The notes below the pieces were generated by a model, which had not been told where the DNA came from, searched no databases, and saw only the letters and a program-made list of their open reading frames with translations. Made by a program: the position numbers and the translations under genes. 64,000 nt of DNA from Streptomyces sp. D2-8 (GTDB taxonomy: Bacteria > Actinomycetota > Actinomycetes > Streptomycetales > Streptomycetaceae), in the NCBI RefSeq assembly GCF_023184515.1, contig NZ_JAAHBP010000009.1:370397-434396 (forward strand), written 5' to 3'. The stretch's first letter is position 1; the number at the start of each line of letters is the position of its first letter. Below are positions 24,517 through 33,219 of the stretch, piece by piece.

Positions 24517-24846
24517 GGTGCATGACGTCCTCACGCTGCTTGGTTCCGCGCGCATCGACGTGCAGGTTCAAGTGCTCGGAGAGCACCCCGGCGAAAAACA
24601 CCCGCCCGGTGTGACCGGCTCGTGGGGGGGGGAGGTCGGTGGAGACAGCGGCGGGATTACGCGAGTTCGGACGCACGCCGGAAGGGTGGCTGCTCCGCCT
24701 GACAGAGGCGCTGTGCGAACTGAGCTGTGTGGAGGATCAGCCTGACTGACCAGCCAACGTAGCACGTCATTTCCCGACTAACCAGGGCGCTTGGCTTCGG
24801 AGTCACAAAGCGCAGGTGGGCGACAGCAAAGCCGCCGCCCACCCGT
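24517..24846. other. Non-coding or unassigned stretch
   Basis: Between the frameshifted remnant and the Pnkp stop. Several short open frames exist on the minus strand, but none has a convincing ribosome site, composition or recognisable family. A run of G (24624-24632) and an AT-rich patch near 24765-24785 are the only visible features. It may contain further debris of the same decayed locus. Confidence 0.4.
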
Positions 24847-27390
24847 TCACAGCCTCGGGTCGACCGGCTCCGACTCCAGCGCCAGCACCCCGAACACCGC
24901 CTCGTGCACCCGCCACAGCGGCTCGCCCTCGGCCAGCCGGTCCAGGGCCTCCAGGCCCAGGGCGTACTCGCGGATCGCCAGGGACCGCTTGTGGTTGAGG
25001 AACCGCGAGCGCAGGCGGGCGAGGTTCTCCGGGCGCGTGTACTCCGGGCCGTAGATGATCCGCAGGTACTCGCGGCCGCGGCACTTGATGCCGGGCTGCA
25101 CCAGGCGGCCCTGGGTGTCGCGGACCACTGCGCCGACCGGCTTGACGACCATGCCCTCGCCGCCGCGGCCGGTCATCTCCAGCCACCAGTCGACACCGGC
25201 CCGCACCGACTCCGGGTCGGCGGTGTCGACGTACAGCCGCCGGGTGGTCTGGAGCAGGCCGCTGCCGTCGTGCTCGACGATGCGGTCGAGCAGGGCGAGC
25301 TGCTCGTCGTGCGCCAGGCCTGCGAGGCTGCGCCCCTGCACCGCGAGGATCTGGAACGGTGCCAGCCGGACCCCGTCCAGGCCCTCCGTGGTCCAGCAGT
25401 AGCGGCGGTACGCCTCGGTGAAGGCGGCCGCGTCGGTGGCGCGTTCGCCGGTGCGGGACAGGAGGCCGGCCACGTCCACGCCGCGCGCCGCCGTGCCCTG
25501 CAGGGCGGCCAGCGCCTGCGGGAGCACCGCGCCGGACGCGGCGCCCACGGCGGCGTACTGCGACCGCAGCAGCCCGGACGCCTTCAGCGACCAGGGCATC
25601 AACTCGGCGTCCAGCAGCAGCCAGTCGGTCGACAGCTCGTCCCAGAGGCCGGCCTCGCCGATCGCCGTGCGCACCCGGTCGAGGATCTCCTCGGTGAGGG
25701 CCTCGTCGTCGAGGAACGGGCGGCCGGTGCGGGTGTAGAGGGACCCGGTCGGGCCTCCCCCAACGCCGAAGCGCTTGCGGGCCGCTTCCGCGTCCCGGCA
25801 CACCAGGGCCACCGCCCGCGAGCCCATGTGCTTCTCCTCGCACACGACCCGCGCGACGCCGTCGTCCTTGTACTGGGCGAACGCCTCCGCGGGGTGCTCC
25901 AGGTAGCCCTCGATGCGACTCGTGGCCGTCGGCGCCATGGTCGGCGGGAGGTACGGCAGCAGCCGCGGGTCCACCGCGAAGCGGCTCATGACCTCCAGGG
26001 CCGCCGCCGCGTTCTCCTCGCGGATCGAGATCCGGCCCTGGTGCCGGGTCTCCACGACCCTGCGGCCCCGCACGTCCGCCAGGTCCAGCGGGCGGCCGTC
26101 CTGGCCGCCGGGCGCCTCGGTGCGCAGCGGCTTCGCCGGCTCGTACCAGACCTGCTCCGCCGGGACGTCGGCCAGCTCGCGCTCCGGCCAGCGCAAGGCG
26201 GTGAGCTTGCCGCCGAAGACCGCGCCGGTGTCCAGGCAGATGGTGTTGTTGAGCCAGGTCGCCTCCGGCACCGGGGTGTGGCCGTAGACGACGGCGGCCC
26301 GGCCCCGGTAGTCCTCCGCCCACGGGTAGCGCACGGGCAGGCCGAACTCGTCGGTCTCCCCGGTCGTGTCGCCGTACAGGGCGTGACTGCGGACCCGGCC
26401 GGAGGTGCGGCCGTGGTACTTCTCGGGCAGACCGGCGTGGCAGACGACCAGCCGGCCGCCGTCGAGGACGTAGTGGCTGACCAGGCCGTCGAGGAACTCC
26501 CGTACCTCGGCGACGAACGCCTCGCTCTCGCCCGCCATCTGCTCGACGGTCTCGGCGAGGCCGTGGGTGTGCTGGACCTTGCGGCCGCGCAGGTAACGGC
26601 CGTACTTGTTCTCGTGGTTGCCGGGCACGCACAGGGCGTTGCCGGACTTCACCATCGCCATCACGCGGCGCAGCACACCGGGGCTGTCCGGACCTCGGTC
26701 GACCAGGTCGCCGACGAAGACGGCCGTACGGCCCTCCGGGTGGACACCGTCGACGTAGCCCAACTTGCCGAGCAGCGCCTCCAGTTCGGCGGCGCAGCCG
26801 TGGATGTCGCCGATGATGTCGAACGGGCCGGTGAGGTGGGTGAGGTCGTTGAAGCGCTTCTCGGTGACGACCGTGGCGTGCTCGACCTCGTCGGCGCCGC
26901 GCAGGATGTGCACCTTGCGGAAGCCCTCGCGCTCCAGGTGCCTGAGGGAGCGGCGGAGTTCGCGGGTGTGGCGGTGGATGACCCGGCGGGGCATGTCGGC
27001 GCGGTCGGTGCGGGCCGCGTTGCGCTCGGCGCACACCTCCTCGGGTACGTCGAGCACGATCGCGACCGGCAGCACGTCGTACTGCCTGGCCAGGTCGATC
27101 AGCTGGCGGCGGGCGTCGGGCTGCACGCTGGTCGCGTCCACGACCGTGCGGCGGCCGGCGGCGAGGCGCTTGCCGGCGATGTAGTGCAGGACGTCGAAGG
27201 CGTCCCTGGTGGCGCTCTGGTCGTTCTCGTCGTCCGAGACGAGGCCGCGGCAGAAGTCGGACGAGATGACCTCGGTGGGCTTGAAGTGCCTGCGGGCGAA
27301 GGTGGACTTGCCGGAGCCGCTGGCTCCGACCAGCACCACCAGGGACAGGTCGGTGACGGGCAGCACGCGCCCCTGCTGTGTGTCGGTCAT
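24847..27390 (-). CDS. pnkp: Polynucleotide kinase-phosphatase-ligase Pnkp (RNA repair)
   Basis: An 847-residue trifunctional RNA-repair enzyme. An N-terminal kinase has a P-loop GASGSGKS (residues 22-29). A central metallophosphatase carries DIHG, GDLVDRGPDS, GNHE and the CHAG motif (residues about 190-400). A C-terminal ligase-like adenylyltransferase has the nucleotidyl-lysine motif EEKHMGSRA and later motifs GEGMVVKP and IKCRGREYL. Together they heal 5'-OH and 2',3'-cyclic ends of cut RNA, and the ligase part adenylates itself for sealing with Hen1. Its ATG overlaps the hen1 stop as ATGA. In other bacteria this pair repairs tRNAs cut by ribotoxins, adding a 2'-O-methyl mark that prevents recutting. 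Confidence 0.95.
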   Translation of the reverse strand: MTDTQQGRVLPVTDLSLVVLVGASGSGKSTFARRHFKPTEVISSDFCRGLVSDDENDQSATRDAFDVLHYIAGKRLAAGRRTVVDATSVQPDARRQLIDLARQYDVLPVAIVLDVPEEVCAERNAARTDRADMPRRVIHRHTRELRRSLRHLEREGFRKVHILRGADEVEHATVVTEKRFNDLTHLTGPFDIIGDIHGCAAELEALLGKLGYVDGVHPEGRTAVFVGDLVDRGPDSPGVLRRVMAMVKSGNALCVPGNHENKYGRYLRGRKVQHTHGLAETVEQMAGESEAFVAEVREFLDGLVSHYVLDGGRLVVCHAGLPEKYHGRTSGRVRSHALYGDTTGETDEFGLPVRYPWAEDYRGRAAVVYGHTPVPEATWLNNTICLDTGAVFGGKLTALRWPERELADVPAEQVWYEPAKPLRTEAPGGQDGRPLDLADVRGRRVVETRHQGRISIREENAAAALEVMSRFAVDPRLLPYLPPTMAPTATSRIEGYLEHPAEAFAQYKDDGVARVVCEEKHMGSRAVALVCRDAEAARKRFGVGGGPTGSLYTRTGRPFLDDEALTEEILDRVRTAIGEAGLWDELSTDWLLLDAELMPWSLKASGLLRSQYAAVGAASGAVLPQALAALQGTAARGVDVAGLLSRTGERATDAAAFTEAYRRYCWTTEGLDGVRLAPFQILAVQGRSLAGLAHDEQLALLDRIVEHDGSGLLQTTRRLYVDTADPESVRAGVDWWLEMTGRGGEGMVVKPVGAVVRDTQGRLVQPGIKCRGREYLRIIYGPEYTRPENLARLRSRFLNHKRSLAIREYALGLEALDRLAEGEPLWRVHEAVFGVLALESEPVDPRL

Positions 27391-28850
27391 GCCGCCTTCG
27401 CCTCCTTCGGCGTGGTCAGGGTGAACACGGCCATCTGGGTGGGCGGCCCCACCTCCGGGTCGTCGGGGCCCACGGGTTCGAACCCGACGCCGTAGCCGTG
27501 CCGTTCGGCCACCGCCTCGGCCCAGGCGCGGAACTGCGCGCGAGTCCATTCGAAGCGGTGGTCGCCGTGCCGGACGTGCCCGGCCGGGAGGGACTCCCAG
27601 CGCACGTTGTACTCGACGTTCGGGGTGGTCACGAGGACCGTCCTCGGACGCGCCGAGCCGAACACGGCGTACTCCAGGGCGGGCAGCCGGGGCAGGTCGA
27701 GGTGCTCGATGACCTCGCTGAGCACGGCGGCGTCGTAGCCCTTGAGCCGGACGTCGGTGTACGCGAGCGACCCCTGGAAGAGCTGGACGCGGGAGGCCTG
27801 CCGCTCGCCCATGCGGTCCAGCTTCAGCCGCCGGGAGGCGATGGTGAGCGCGCGCATCGACACGTCCACGCCCACGATCTCGGTGAACGCCGGATCCTTG
27901 AGCAGTGCCTGCACCAACTGGCCCTGGCCGCAACCGAGATCGAGGACCCGCGCGGCACGGGACTGCCGCAGCGCCGTGACGATCGCCTCGCGGCGCTGCA
28001 CGGCCAGCGGGGTCGGCTTCTCCTCGGCCTCGGTCTCCGCCTCGACCGCGTTGTCGATCTCCTCGACCTCGCTGTCGTCGGTCTCGGCGAGCCGCACCAG
28101 TTCCAGACGCTCGGTGGCCTGCCGGGTCAGCGACCAGCGGCGCGAGAGGTAGCGGCTGGTGATCAGCCGCTGCTCCGGGTGTCCGGGCAGCCAGCCCTCA
28201 CCGGCGCGCAGCAGCTTGTCGACCTCGTCGGGGGTGACCCAGTAGTGCTTGGCGTCGTCGAGGACGGGGAGCAGGACGTAGAGGTGGCGCAGGGCCTCGG
28301 CGAGGGTGAGCGCGTCCGATTCCAGGACCAGGCTCACGTACCGCGAGTCGCCCCAGTCGGGGAACTCGGTGTCGAGCGGCACCGGCTCCGCCGTGACCGT
28401 CCAGCCGAGCGGCTCGAAGAGCTTGCCCACGAGGCCGGAGCCGCCGCGGGCGGGCAGTGCGGGCACCTCGACGCGCAGCGGCCTGGCCTGGCCGGGCAGT
28501 TCCGGCCGGGCGTTGCAGACGCCCTTCATCGCGCTGGAGAACACGCTGCTCAGCGCCACGGCGAGCAGGGAGGAGGCCGCGTAGGGGCGGTCGTTGACGT
28601 ACTGCGCGAGTGCCGCGTCCGGGGCGCCGCCGCGGCCCTTGCCCTTGCCGCGCCTGACCAGTGCCACCGCGTCGACCTCCAGCAGCAGCGCCGCCGTGCA
28701 GCGCCCGGCGCCCGCCTCGGGGTAGAGGACGTGGGCCGTGCCGTAGGAGGTGGAGAACGCCTGCGCCTTGTCGGGATGCTTGTGCAGCAGATAGCCGAGG
28801 TCGGTGGCGGGGCGGTCCGGAGTGCCGGTGGTCGTGATCGTCAGGAACAT
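27387..28850 (-). CDS. hen1: Bacterial Hen1: RNA 3'-terminal 2'-O-methyltransferase
   Basis: A 487-residue protein. The N-terminal half (about 1-240) is the bacterial-specific domain that activates Pnkp ligase. It includes LGYLLHKHPDKAQAFSTSYGTAHVLYPEA and VNDRPYAASSLLAVALSSVFSSAMKG. An acidic linker (about 245-265) leads to the SAM methyltransferase with VLDLGCGQGQL and the metal/catalytic EVIEHLDL motif, then GDHRFEWTRAQF. It methylates the 2'-OH at the cut site before ligation. ATG 28850 follows GGAGAGG, and the stop overlaps the pnkp start. An 11-bp hairpin at 28900-28928 separates it from the upstream oxidoreductase gene. Confidence 0.95.
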   Translation of the reverse strand: MFLTITTTGTPDRPATDLGYLLHKHPDKAQAFSTSYGTAHVLYPEAGAGRCTAALLLEVDAVALVRRGKGKGRGGAPDAALAQYVNDRPYAASSLLAVALSSVFSSAMKGVCNARPELPGQARPLRVEVPALPARGGSGLVGKLFEPLGWTVTAEPVPLDTEFPDWGDSRYVSLVLESDALTLAEALRHLYVLLPVLDDAKHYWVTPDEVDKLLRAGEGWLPGHPEQRLITSRYLSRRWSLTRQATERLELVRLAETDDSEVEEIDNAVEAETEAEEKPTPLAVQRREAIVTALRQSRAARVLDLGCGQGQLVQALLKDPAFTEIVGVDVSMRALTIASRRLKLDRMGERQASRVQLFQGSLAYTDVRLKGYDAAVLSEVIEHLDLPRLPALEYAVFGSARPRTVLVTTPNVEYNVRWESLPAGHVRHGDHRFEWTRAQFRAWAEAVAERHGYGVGFEPVGPDDPEVGPPTQMAVFTLTTPKEAKAA

Positions 28851-28899
28851 GCGGAGGGCCTCTCCGGCTGGTGGATGTGTTCGGTGCCGTACGCGCGAA

Positions 28900-28928
28900 A
28901 GCCCCCAGGAACGGTGATCCTGGGGGCT
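28900..28928 (-). terminator. Intrinsic-type terminator after the LLM oxidoreductase gene
   Basis: AGCCCCCAGGA and TCCTGGGGGCT form a perfect 11-bp stem with a 7-base loop, followed on the minus strand by TTTCGCG. It lies 80 bases after the oxidoreductase stop and 50 bases before hen1, so it could also act as an attenuator for the repair genes. Confidence 0.75.
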
Positions 28929-29007
28929 CGGCATCACGACGCCCACAGCTTCGCACACCTGCGCCCACCAGCGCCTTCGTTTATCGAGGGCGGCTCGGCG
29001 GGCCCGC

Positions 29008-29931
29008 CTACGCCAGCTGCGACTGCACCTGCGCGGAGATCAGCTCCAGGTGGTCGAGGTCGTCGAGGTCGAGGACCTGGAGGTAGATGCGGCGGGAGCC
29101 GGTCTCGGCGTAGCGGCCGATCTTGTCGACGACCTCGGCCGGGGAACCGGCCAGGCCGTTGAGCTTCAGCTCGTCGACCTCGCGGCCGATCGCGGCGGCC
29201 CGGCGAGCGACCTCCGCCTCGTCGCGGCCGACGCAGACGACGAGGGCGTTGGAGTACGTCAGGTCGTCGCCGCTGCGGCCCGCTTCCTCGGCGGCGGCGC
29301 GTACCCGGGCGAACTGGCGCTCGCTGTCCTCGACGGAGGCGAACGGCATGTTGAACTCGTCGGCGTACTTGGCGGCCAGCCGCGGGGTGCGGGCCGGGCC
29401 GTGGCCGCCGACGAGTACGGGGATCTTCTGCTGGGCCGGCTTGGGCAGGGCGGGAGAGTCCGCGAGGTCGTAGTAGGTGCCGTGGAAGTCGTAGGTCTTG
29501 CCGGGGGCCGTCGCCCACAGGCCGGTGACGATCTCCAGCTGCTCCTCGAGGCGGGCGAACTTCTCCTTGGGGAAGGGGATGCCGTAGGCCCTGTGCTCCT
29601 CCTCGAACCAGCCGGCGCCGAGGCCGAGCTCGACCCGGCCGCCGGACATCTGGTCGACCTGGGCGACCTGGATGGCGAGCACGCCGGGCAGCCGGAAGGT
29701 GCCGGCGGTCATCAGGGTGCCGAGCCGGATGCGCTTGGTCTCGCGGGCGAGTCCGGCCAGGGTGATCCAGGCGTCGGTGGGGCCGGGCAGGCCGTCCACG
29801 TTGCCCATGCGGAGGTAGTGGTCGGAACGGAAAAAGGCGTCGAAGCCGAGGTCCTCGGTGGCCTTGGCGACAGCGAGCAGAGTGTCGTAGGTGGCCCCCT
29901 GCTGGGGCTCGGTGAAGATGCGAAGATCCAT
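29008..29931 (-). CDS. LLM-class (F420-type) oxidoreductase
   Basis: A luciferase-like TIM-barrel protein of 307 residues. It begins MDLRIFTEPQQGATYDTLLAVAKATEDLGFDAFFRSDHYLRMG and has GLPGPTDAWITLAGLARETKRIRLGTLMTAGTFRLPGVLAIQVAQVDQMSGGRVELGLGAGWFEEEHRAYGIPFP, the standard order for the F420-dependent group common in actinobacteria. ATG 29931 follows AGGATGG. The substrate is unknown. It is monocistronic, ending in a strong hairpin at 28900-28928, and diverges from a small gene at 30169. Confidence 0.85.
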   Translation of the reverse strand: MDLRIFTEPQQGATYDTLLAVAKATEDLGFDAFFRSDHYLRMGNVDGLPGPTDAWITLAGLARETKRIRLGTLMTAGTFRLPGVLAIQVAQVDQMSGGRVELGLGAGWFEEEHRAYGIPFPKEKFARLEEQLEIVTGLWATAPGKTYDFHGTYYDLADSPALPKPAQQKIPVLVGGHGPARTPRLAAKYADEFNMPFASVEDSERQFARVRAAAEEAGRSGDDLTYSNALVVCVGRDEAEVARRAAAIGREVDELKLNGLAGSPAEVVDKIGRYAETGSRRIYLQVLDLDDLDHLELISAQVQSQLA

Positions 29932-30168
29932 GCTGCCATCCTGCACGCCGGGGTGTGCGATCACGCGGTCGGTCCCCCGTACCGGCCGGTCCCCGGTCGG
30001 GTGAAATTACGTGCATACCGCGGGGCGCGGGTGACCGGGCCAGTGACCGGCCCCGGTGGTGATCGTTGGCTCGGGCGGAGCCGGAGCCCCCGGCTTCCGC
30101 ACCGGGGGGTGGACCGCCGGGGCGTCCCGCGTCGGCCTCCCCGGGGGCCAGGGGCCGAGGAGGCCGTC

Positions 30169-30342
30169 ATGTCCGAAGAGACCGTGCCACAGCAGGGCGG
30201 GGCCGGGCAGCCGAAAGGGCTGTTGCAGCAGATGGAGGAGCTGATGGCAGCGTTGAACGCGGATCTGTCGGCGTTGGACGCGGACCTTCAGGCGTCGGGG
30301 GATTCCGGGCGCAGGGTCGTCGAGGAGGGGCAGGCGGGCTGA
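30169..30342 (+). CDS. Small helical protein of unknown function
   Basis: A 57-residue reading frame with a very good ribosome site (GAGGAGG, six bases before ATG). The product is acidic, with a predicted amphipathic helix (LLQQMEELMAALNADLSALDADLQA) and hydrophilic ends. I do not recognise the family. Upstream, GTGACCGG is repeated 12 bases apart near 30029-30048. It converges on the DUF6099 gene. Confidence 0.55.
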   Translation: MSEETVPQQGGAGQPKGLLQQMEELMAALNADLSALDADLQASGDSGRRVVEEGQAG

Positions 30343-30437
30343 GGGTCTGCCGCTCGGATCAGGTCGCAGGGAATCGGCTGCGGCCTGTCATCCCCGCGTC
30401 TGCGGCGTGAGCCACACGACGGGCCCCAGGACTCGCC

Positions 30438-30908
30438 CTACCCCGCCTCCCGCTCCGGCACCGTCTGTTCCCGGTCCGCGAGTCTGCGGAGCATTTCCAG
30501 GACGCGGTCGCGGGACTCGTCCGCCGCGTCGATGGCCTCCATGCACTGCCAGTACGTGCCCTCGTCGCCGGCGGCGCTGGCCAGGGCGACGAGGGCGATG
30601 CCGACCTCGCCGAGGAGGCCGCCGAGGTACATCAGGGTGTGGCGGGCGTCGCCCAACTCGGTGAGCTGGCCCGCCCGCAGCTCACCGGGGGCCAGTTCCG
30701 GCGGGTCGAGCACGCCGCAGCCCCGGCCCGCCAGCTCCGTCAACCCCAGTGCCTCGCCGCGCAGTTCGGGTGGTCCGGCGACCGCCAGGCGGCTGCCTAT
30801 GGCTTGCGCGAGGGCCTGCGCCTGCCACACCTCGGCCAGGGTCTCCCGCGCGTCGCCGCCCGCCGCCAGGGACCGCCTGCTCGTCACGATGAGCCGCACC
30901 GCGTCCAT
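30438..30908 (-). CDS. DUF6099-family protein
   Basis: A 156-residue mostly helical cytoplasmic protein: MDAVRLIVTSRRSLAAGGDARETLAEVWQAQALAQAIGSRLAVAGPPELRGEALGLTEL is characteristic of the Streptomyces DUF6099 family (recalled from memory). No catalytic motif is visible and the function is unknown. ATG 30908 fits the conserved N-terminus. About 60 bases upstream is the 18-bp inverted repeat at 30967-30984, which nearly matches the BldD-box consensus and would make this a development-linked gene. Confidence 0.6.
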   Translation of the reverse strand: MDAVRLIVTSRRSLAAGGDARETLAEVWQAQALAQAIGSRLAVAGPPELRGEALGLTELAGRGCGVLDPPELAPGELRAGQLTELGDARHTLMYLGGLLGEVGIALVALASAAGDEGTYWQCMEAIDAADESRDRVLEMLRRLADREQTVPEREAG

Positions 30909-30966
30909 GCGCTGCCCCCGTCTTGTCCGACGCGCTTGCGCGCGTCCGCCTGCCCGCACTCCCTTG

Positions 30967-30984
30967 TTCACTACCCAGAGTGAA
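30967..30984. promoter_or_regulatory. Perfect inverted repeat, BldD-box-like
   Basis: TTCACT-ACCCAG-AGTGAA. Aligned to the BldD consensus nTnACnC(A/T)GnGTnAn, bases 30970-30984 match nine of ten fixed positions. It lies about 60 bases upstream of the DUF6099 start at 30908. Confidence 0.4.
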
Positions 30985-31107
30985 GGGGTGTGAGACGAAA
31001 AGCCAGAGGAAGGTGGAAAATTGCGGACAACGATTCGGATTCGAGCCGCGATTTGATTACGCAGTGTACAAACGGACTTCGTCGCTCCGAGCGATGGGAC
31101 GGTGCCG

Positions 31108-31431
31108 CTAGATCGGGAACCTCCTCTCGTTCCGGCCGATCTTCGCGTCCAGCGCCGCCAGCGGGTCGATGCCGAGCACCTCGCACAGCTGGAGCAGATA
31201 CGCGAGCACGTCGGCGACCTCGTCGGTGACGCGGTGGGCCGTGTCCGGGTCGGCCATGACACGGGCCGACTCCTCGGGCGTCAGCCATTGGAAGATCTCG
31301 ACCAGTTCGGATGCCTCGACACTGAGCGCGGCGGTCAGGTTCTTGGGGGTGTGGTACTGCTGCCAGTTCCGCGCCGCCGCGAAATCGGCCAGGCGACGTT
31401 GCAGTCCGGCCACGTCCAGGGGATCAGTCAC
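31108..31431 (-). CDS. MazG-like nucleotide pyrophosphohydrolase
   Basis: A 107-residue all-alpha NTP pyrophosphohydrolase. It has the EASELVEIFQW motif (first metal-binding ExxE-type pair) and DEVADVLAYLLQLCEVLGID (second ExxD), the layout of the RS21-C6/dCTP pyrophosphatase group. It would hydrolyse (d)NTPs, probably house-cleaning non-canonical nucleotides as a homotetramer. GTG 31431 overlaps the upstream ATPase stop by 8 bases, so the two genes are cotranscribed. Confidence 0.85.
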   Translation of the reverse strand: MTDPLDVAGLQRRLADFAAARNWQQYHTPKNLTAALSVEASELVEIFQWLTPEESARVMADPDTAHRVTDEVADVLAYLLQLCEVLGIDPLAALDAKIGRNERRFPI

Positions 31432-32557
31432 GGTCCAGGTGTACCACCGTGGCCCCCTCCGTCCCGGCGGCCCAGGAGCCGTCGCTGACCGCCCCGACCA
31501 GCCGGATGTGCCCCCGCTCGCACATCCGGGCCGCGAGGCTCAGCAGTTCCTGCCGTTGCCGTGGGTCCAGGCCCCGGTCGAAGCCGTCGGCGAGGACCGT
31601 GAGCGTCTGGAGGGCGGCGGGCACCTCGCCGGCCGGGTCGACCTCCAGCACACCGGGTCCGGTGAGCAGCACCAACGCGAAGGCCAGGTAGCGGAGTTCA
31701 CCGTGGCCGAGCCGCCCCAGATCCGTGTGGGAGCCGTCACCCCGGTCCACGGCCGCGGTGACCGTTCCGACGCCGGCCGGCCGGGCGAGCACGTCCGTCA
31801 CCGACCCCGCGCACCCCGCCCGCACCGCCGCGACGAACTGCGCGTGCCGCCGCCCGCACTCCGCGCGGGTGCGCCACAGCACGTCGGCGAGGTTGCCGCA
31901 GCCGCCCAGCAGGCGACCGGAGCCGGCCGCCACCGAGCCGCGCATGCGGGCGGGTTCGGGGTCGCAGGCGAAGGCCGAGCGCAGGGCGACGACCATCTGC
32001 TCGGCGGCCGCCAGCACCGTGCGCTGCCCGGGTGTCTTGCCGGCCACGCGCAGCGGCAGCAGGGCGGTGCCGAGCCGGTCGTCCGGGAGCGGGCCGCGGG
32101 TCACCGGCGTCGGCCCGGCCGTGTGCCAGGCGGCCTGCACGGCACGCTTGCCCGGGTCGCGCAGGGCGGTCTCCAGGAGGACCAGTCCGCCGGCCGTCAA
32201 CCGCTCGCCCACGACGCGCAGTTCGGGCTCGGCCTGCACGGCCACGTCGAGGCGGACCGGGCCGGCGGGGCCGTCGGCCGTACAGCCGATGCGGAAACCA
32301 CGGCGGCGCTGCGCGTCGGGCCGGGCCCGTTCCGGCACGCAGGCGACGGGGTCGGGGAACGCCTCGCCGAGCTCGGCGCCGCCCCCGAGCCGGGCGAGGG
32401 CCTCGTACGCCCGCAGTGCGCTGGTCTTGCCGCAGCCGCTGGGGCCGGCGAGGAGGGTGAGGGGCCCGAGCGGGAACGCGGCGCGGCGGTGGGTGGTGAA
32501 GGCGGCCAGGCGCAGTTCGGTGATGCGCGGGCGGTCGGGGAGGGCGGGCTGGGTCAT
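31424..32557 (-). CDS. AAA/SMC-like ATP-binding protein
   Basis: A 377-residue ATPase of the AAA-21/RecF-like type: Walker A GPSGCGKTS near residue 38, then a long middle region with no strong family match, DLGRLGHGELRYLAFALVLL (an ABC-like signature) and VLEVDPAGEVP as a degenerate Walker B, then VLADGFDRGLDPRQRQELLSLAARMCE. The usual Walker B Glu is not obvious. A DNA-associated or defence-related role is possible, but no nuclease partner is present. It is followed by the MazG-like gene. Confidence 0.65.
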   Translation of the reverse strand: MTQPALPDRPRITELRLAAFTTHRRAAFPLGPLTLLAGPSGCGKTSALRAYEALARLGGGAELGEAFPDPVACVPERARPDAQRRRGFRIGCTADGPAGPVRLDVAVQAEPELRVVGERLTAGGLVLLETALRDPGKRAVQAAWHTAGPTPVTRGPLPDDRLGTALLPLRVAGKTPGQRTVLAAAEQMVVALRSAFACDPEPARMRGSVAAGSGRLLGGCGNLADVLWRTRAECGRRHAQFVAAVRAGCAGSVTDVLARPAGVGTVTAAVDRGDGSHTDLGRLGHGELRYLAFALVLLTGPGVLEVDPAGEVPAALQTLTVLADGFDRGLDPRQRQELLSLAARMCERGHIRLVGAVSDGSWAAGTEGATVVHLDRD

Positions 32558-32629
32558 ATCCGGACGGTAGGGCTCCGACGGCAGGGCGAACCGTTCCGTC
32601 TCCGGGGGCTTCCTACGATCGAGCTACGG

Positions 32630-33025
32630 TCACATCCCGGGAAGCCCCGCCCCTTCCATCAACCCCGTCACCTCGGTTCCGGCCGGCGTCAGCAGGAACA
32701 CGTTGCGGTCCACCCGGTGCATCCCGCTCGCCAGGCCGAAGACGACGCCCGTGCTGAAGTCGAGGACCCGCTTGGCGACCTCCGTCTCCGCGCTGGTGAG
32801 ATCGAGGAGGACGGGGACGCCCGCCATCAGCCGCTCGGCGACGTCACGGGCGTCGGCGAAGACGTTCACGCGCAGGACGACGAAACGGCGGCGGGTCTCC
32901 GTCTCGGCCTCGGGTATGGAGCGGTGGCCGACGGAGGACGGCCAGGCGTCCCGGCCCCGCAGCGGCACGACCTGGGCGAGCCCCTCCCACTGTTCGTCGG
33001 TGACATCGTGGCTGTTCACCGGCAT
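32630..33025 (-). CDS. sepF: SepF-like cell-division protein
   Basis: A 131-residue protein. The C-terminal core (VVLRVNVFADARDVAERLMAGVPVLLDLTSAETEVAKRVLDFSTGVVFGLASGMHRVDRNVFLLTPAG) is the SepF/YlmF dimer fold that tethers FtsZ filaments to the membrane. It lacks the N-terminal membrane-binding amphipathic helix of canonical SepF and begins MPVNSHDVTDEQWEGLAQVVPLRG, so it is one of the Streptomyces paralogues rather than the main division SepF. ATG 33025 follows AGGACGGAG. It diverges from the nitrate reductase gene. Confidence 0.8.
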   Translation of the reverse strand: MPVNSHDVTDEQWEGLAQVVPLRGRDAWPSSVGHRSIPEAETETRRRFVVLRVNVFADARDVAERLMAGVPVLLDLTSAETEVAKRVLDFSTGVVFGLASGMHRVDRNVFLLTPAGTEVTGLMEGAGLPGM

Positions 33026-33148
33026 GCTCCGTCCTGGCTGGCGCTCGCTGTCTGCATCGGGCAATTCTTGCGCAGAGTCACCCGTTCGGCCCAACAGCGA
33101 CACGCTCCGCGACCTCAATGCACCTCACAACGTCCGGAAGGCGGCTGT

Positions 33149-33196
33149 GTGACGGGCGTAACCCCTGATGATCAAGCGGTGTGACAGTGGCGTAAC
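33149..33196 (+). promoter_or_regulatory. GlnR-box-like sites upstream of the nitrate reductase
   Basis: GTGAC-N6-GTAAC at 33181-33196 fits the GlnR a/b half-site pattern gTnAc-n6-GaAAc with one mismatch. A similar GTGAC-N4-GTAAC lies at 33149-33162. A TACCGT at 33207-33212 could be the -10 of a nearly leaderless message, because the ATG at 33220 has no clear ribosome site. GlnR activates nitrate assimilation in Streptomyces. Confidence 0.45.
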
Positions 33197-33219
33197 GGGC
33201 GTTTCGTACCGTCGACGGC

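Noticed and set aside
24488..24676. A 62-codon minus-strand gene with RVFFAGVLSEHLNLHVDARG
   Set aside because: No recognisable family, overlaps the remnant, and lacks a convincing ribosome site.
31030..31070. A tRNA-like T-loop motif (GGATTCGAGCC)
   Set aside because: No acceptor, D-arm or anticodon stem could be folded around it.
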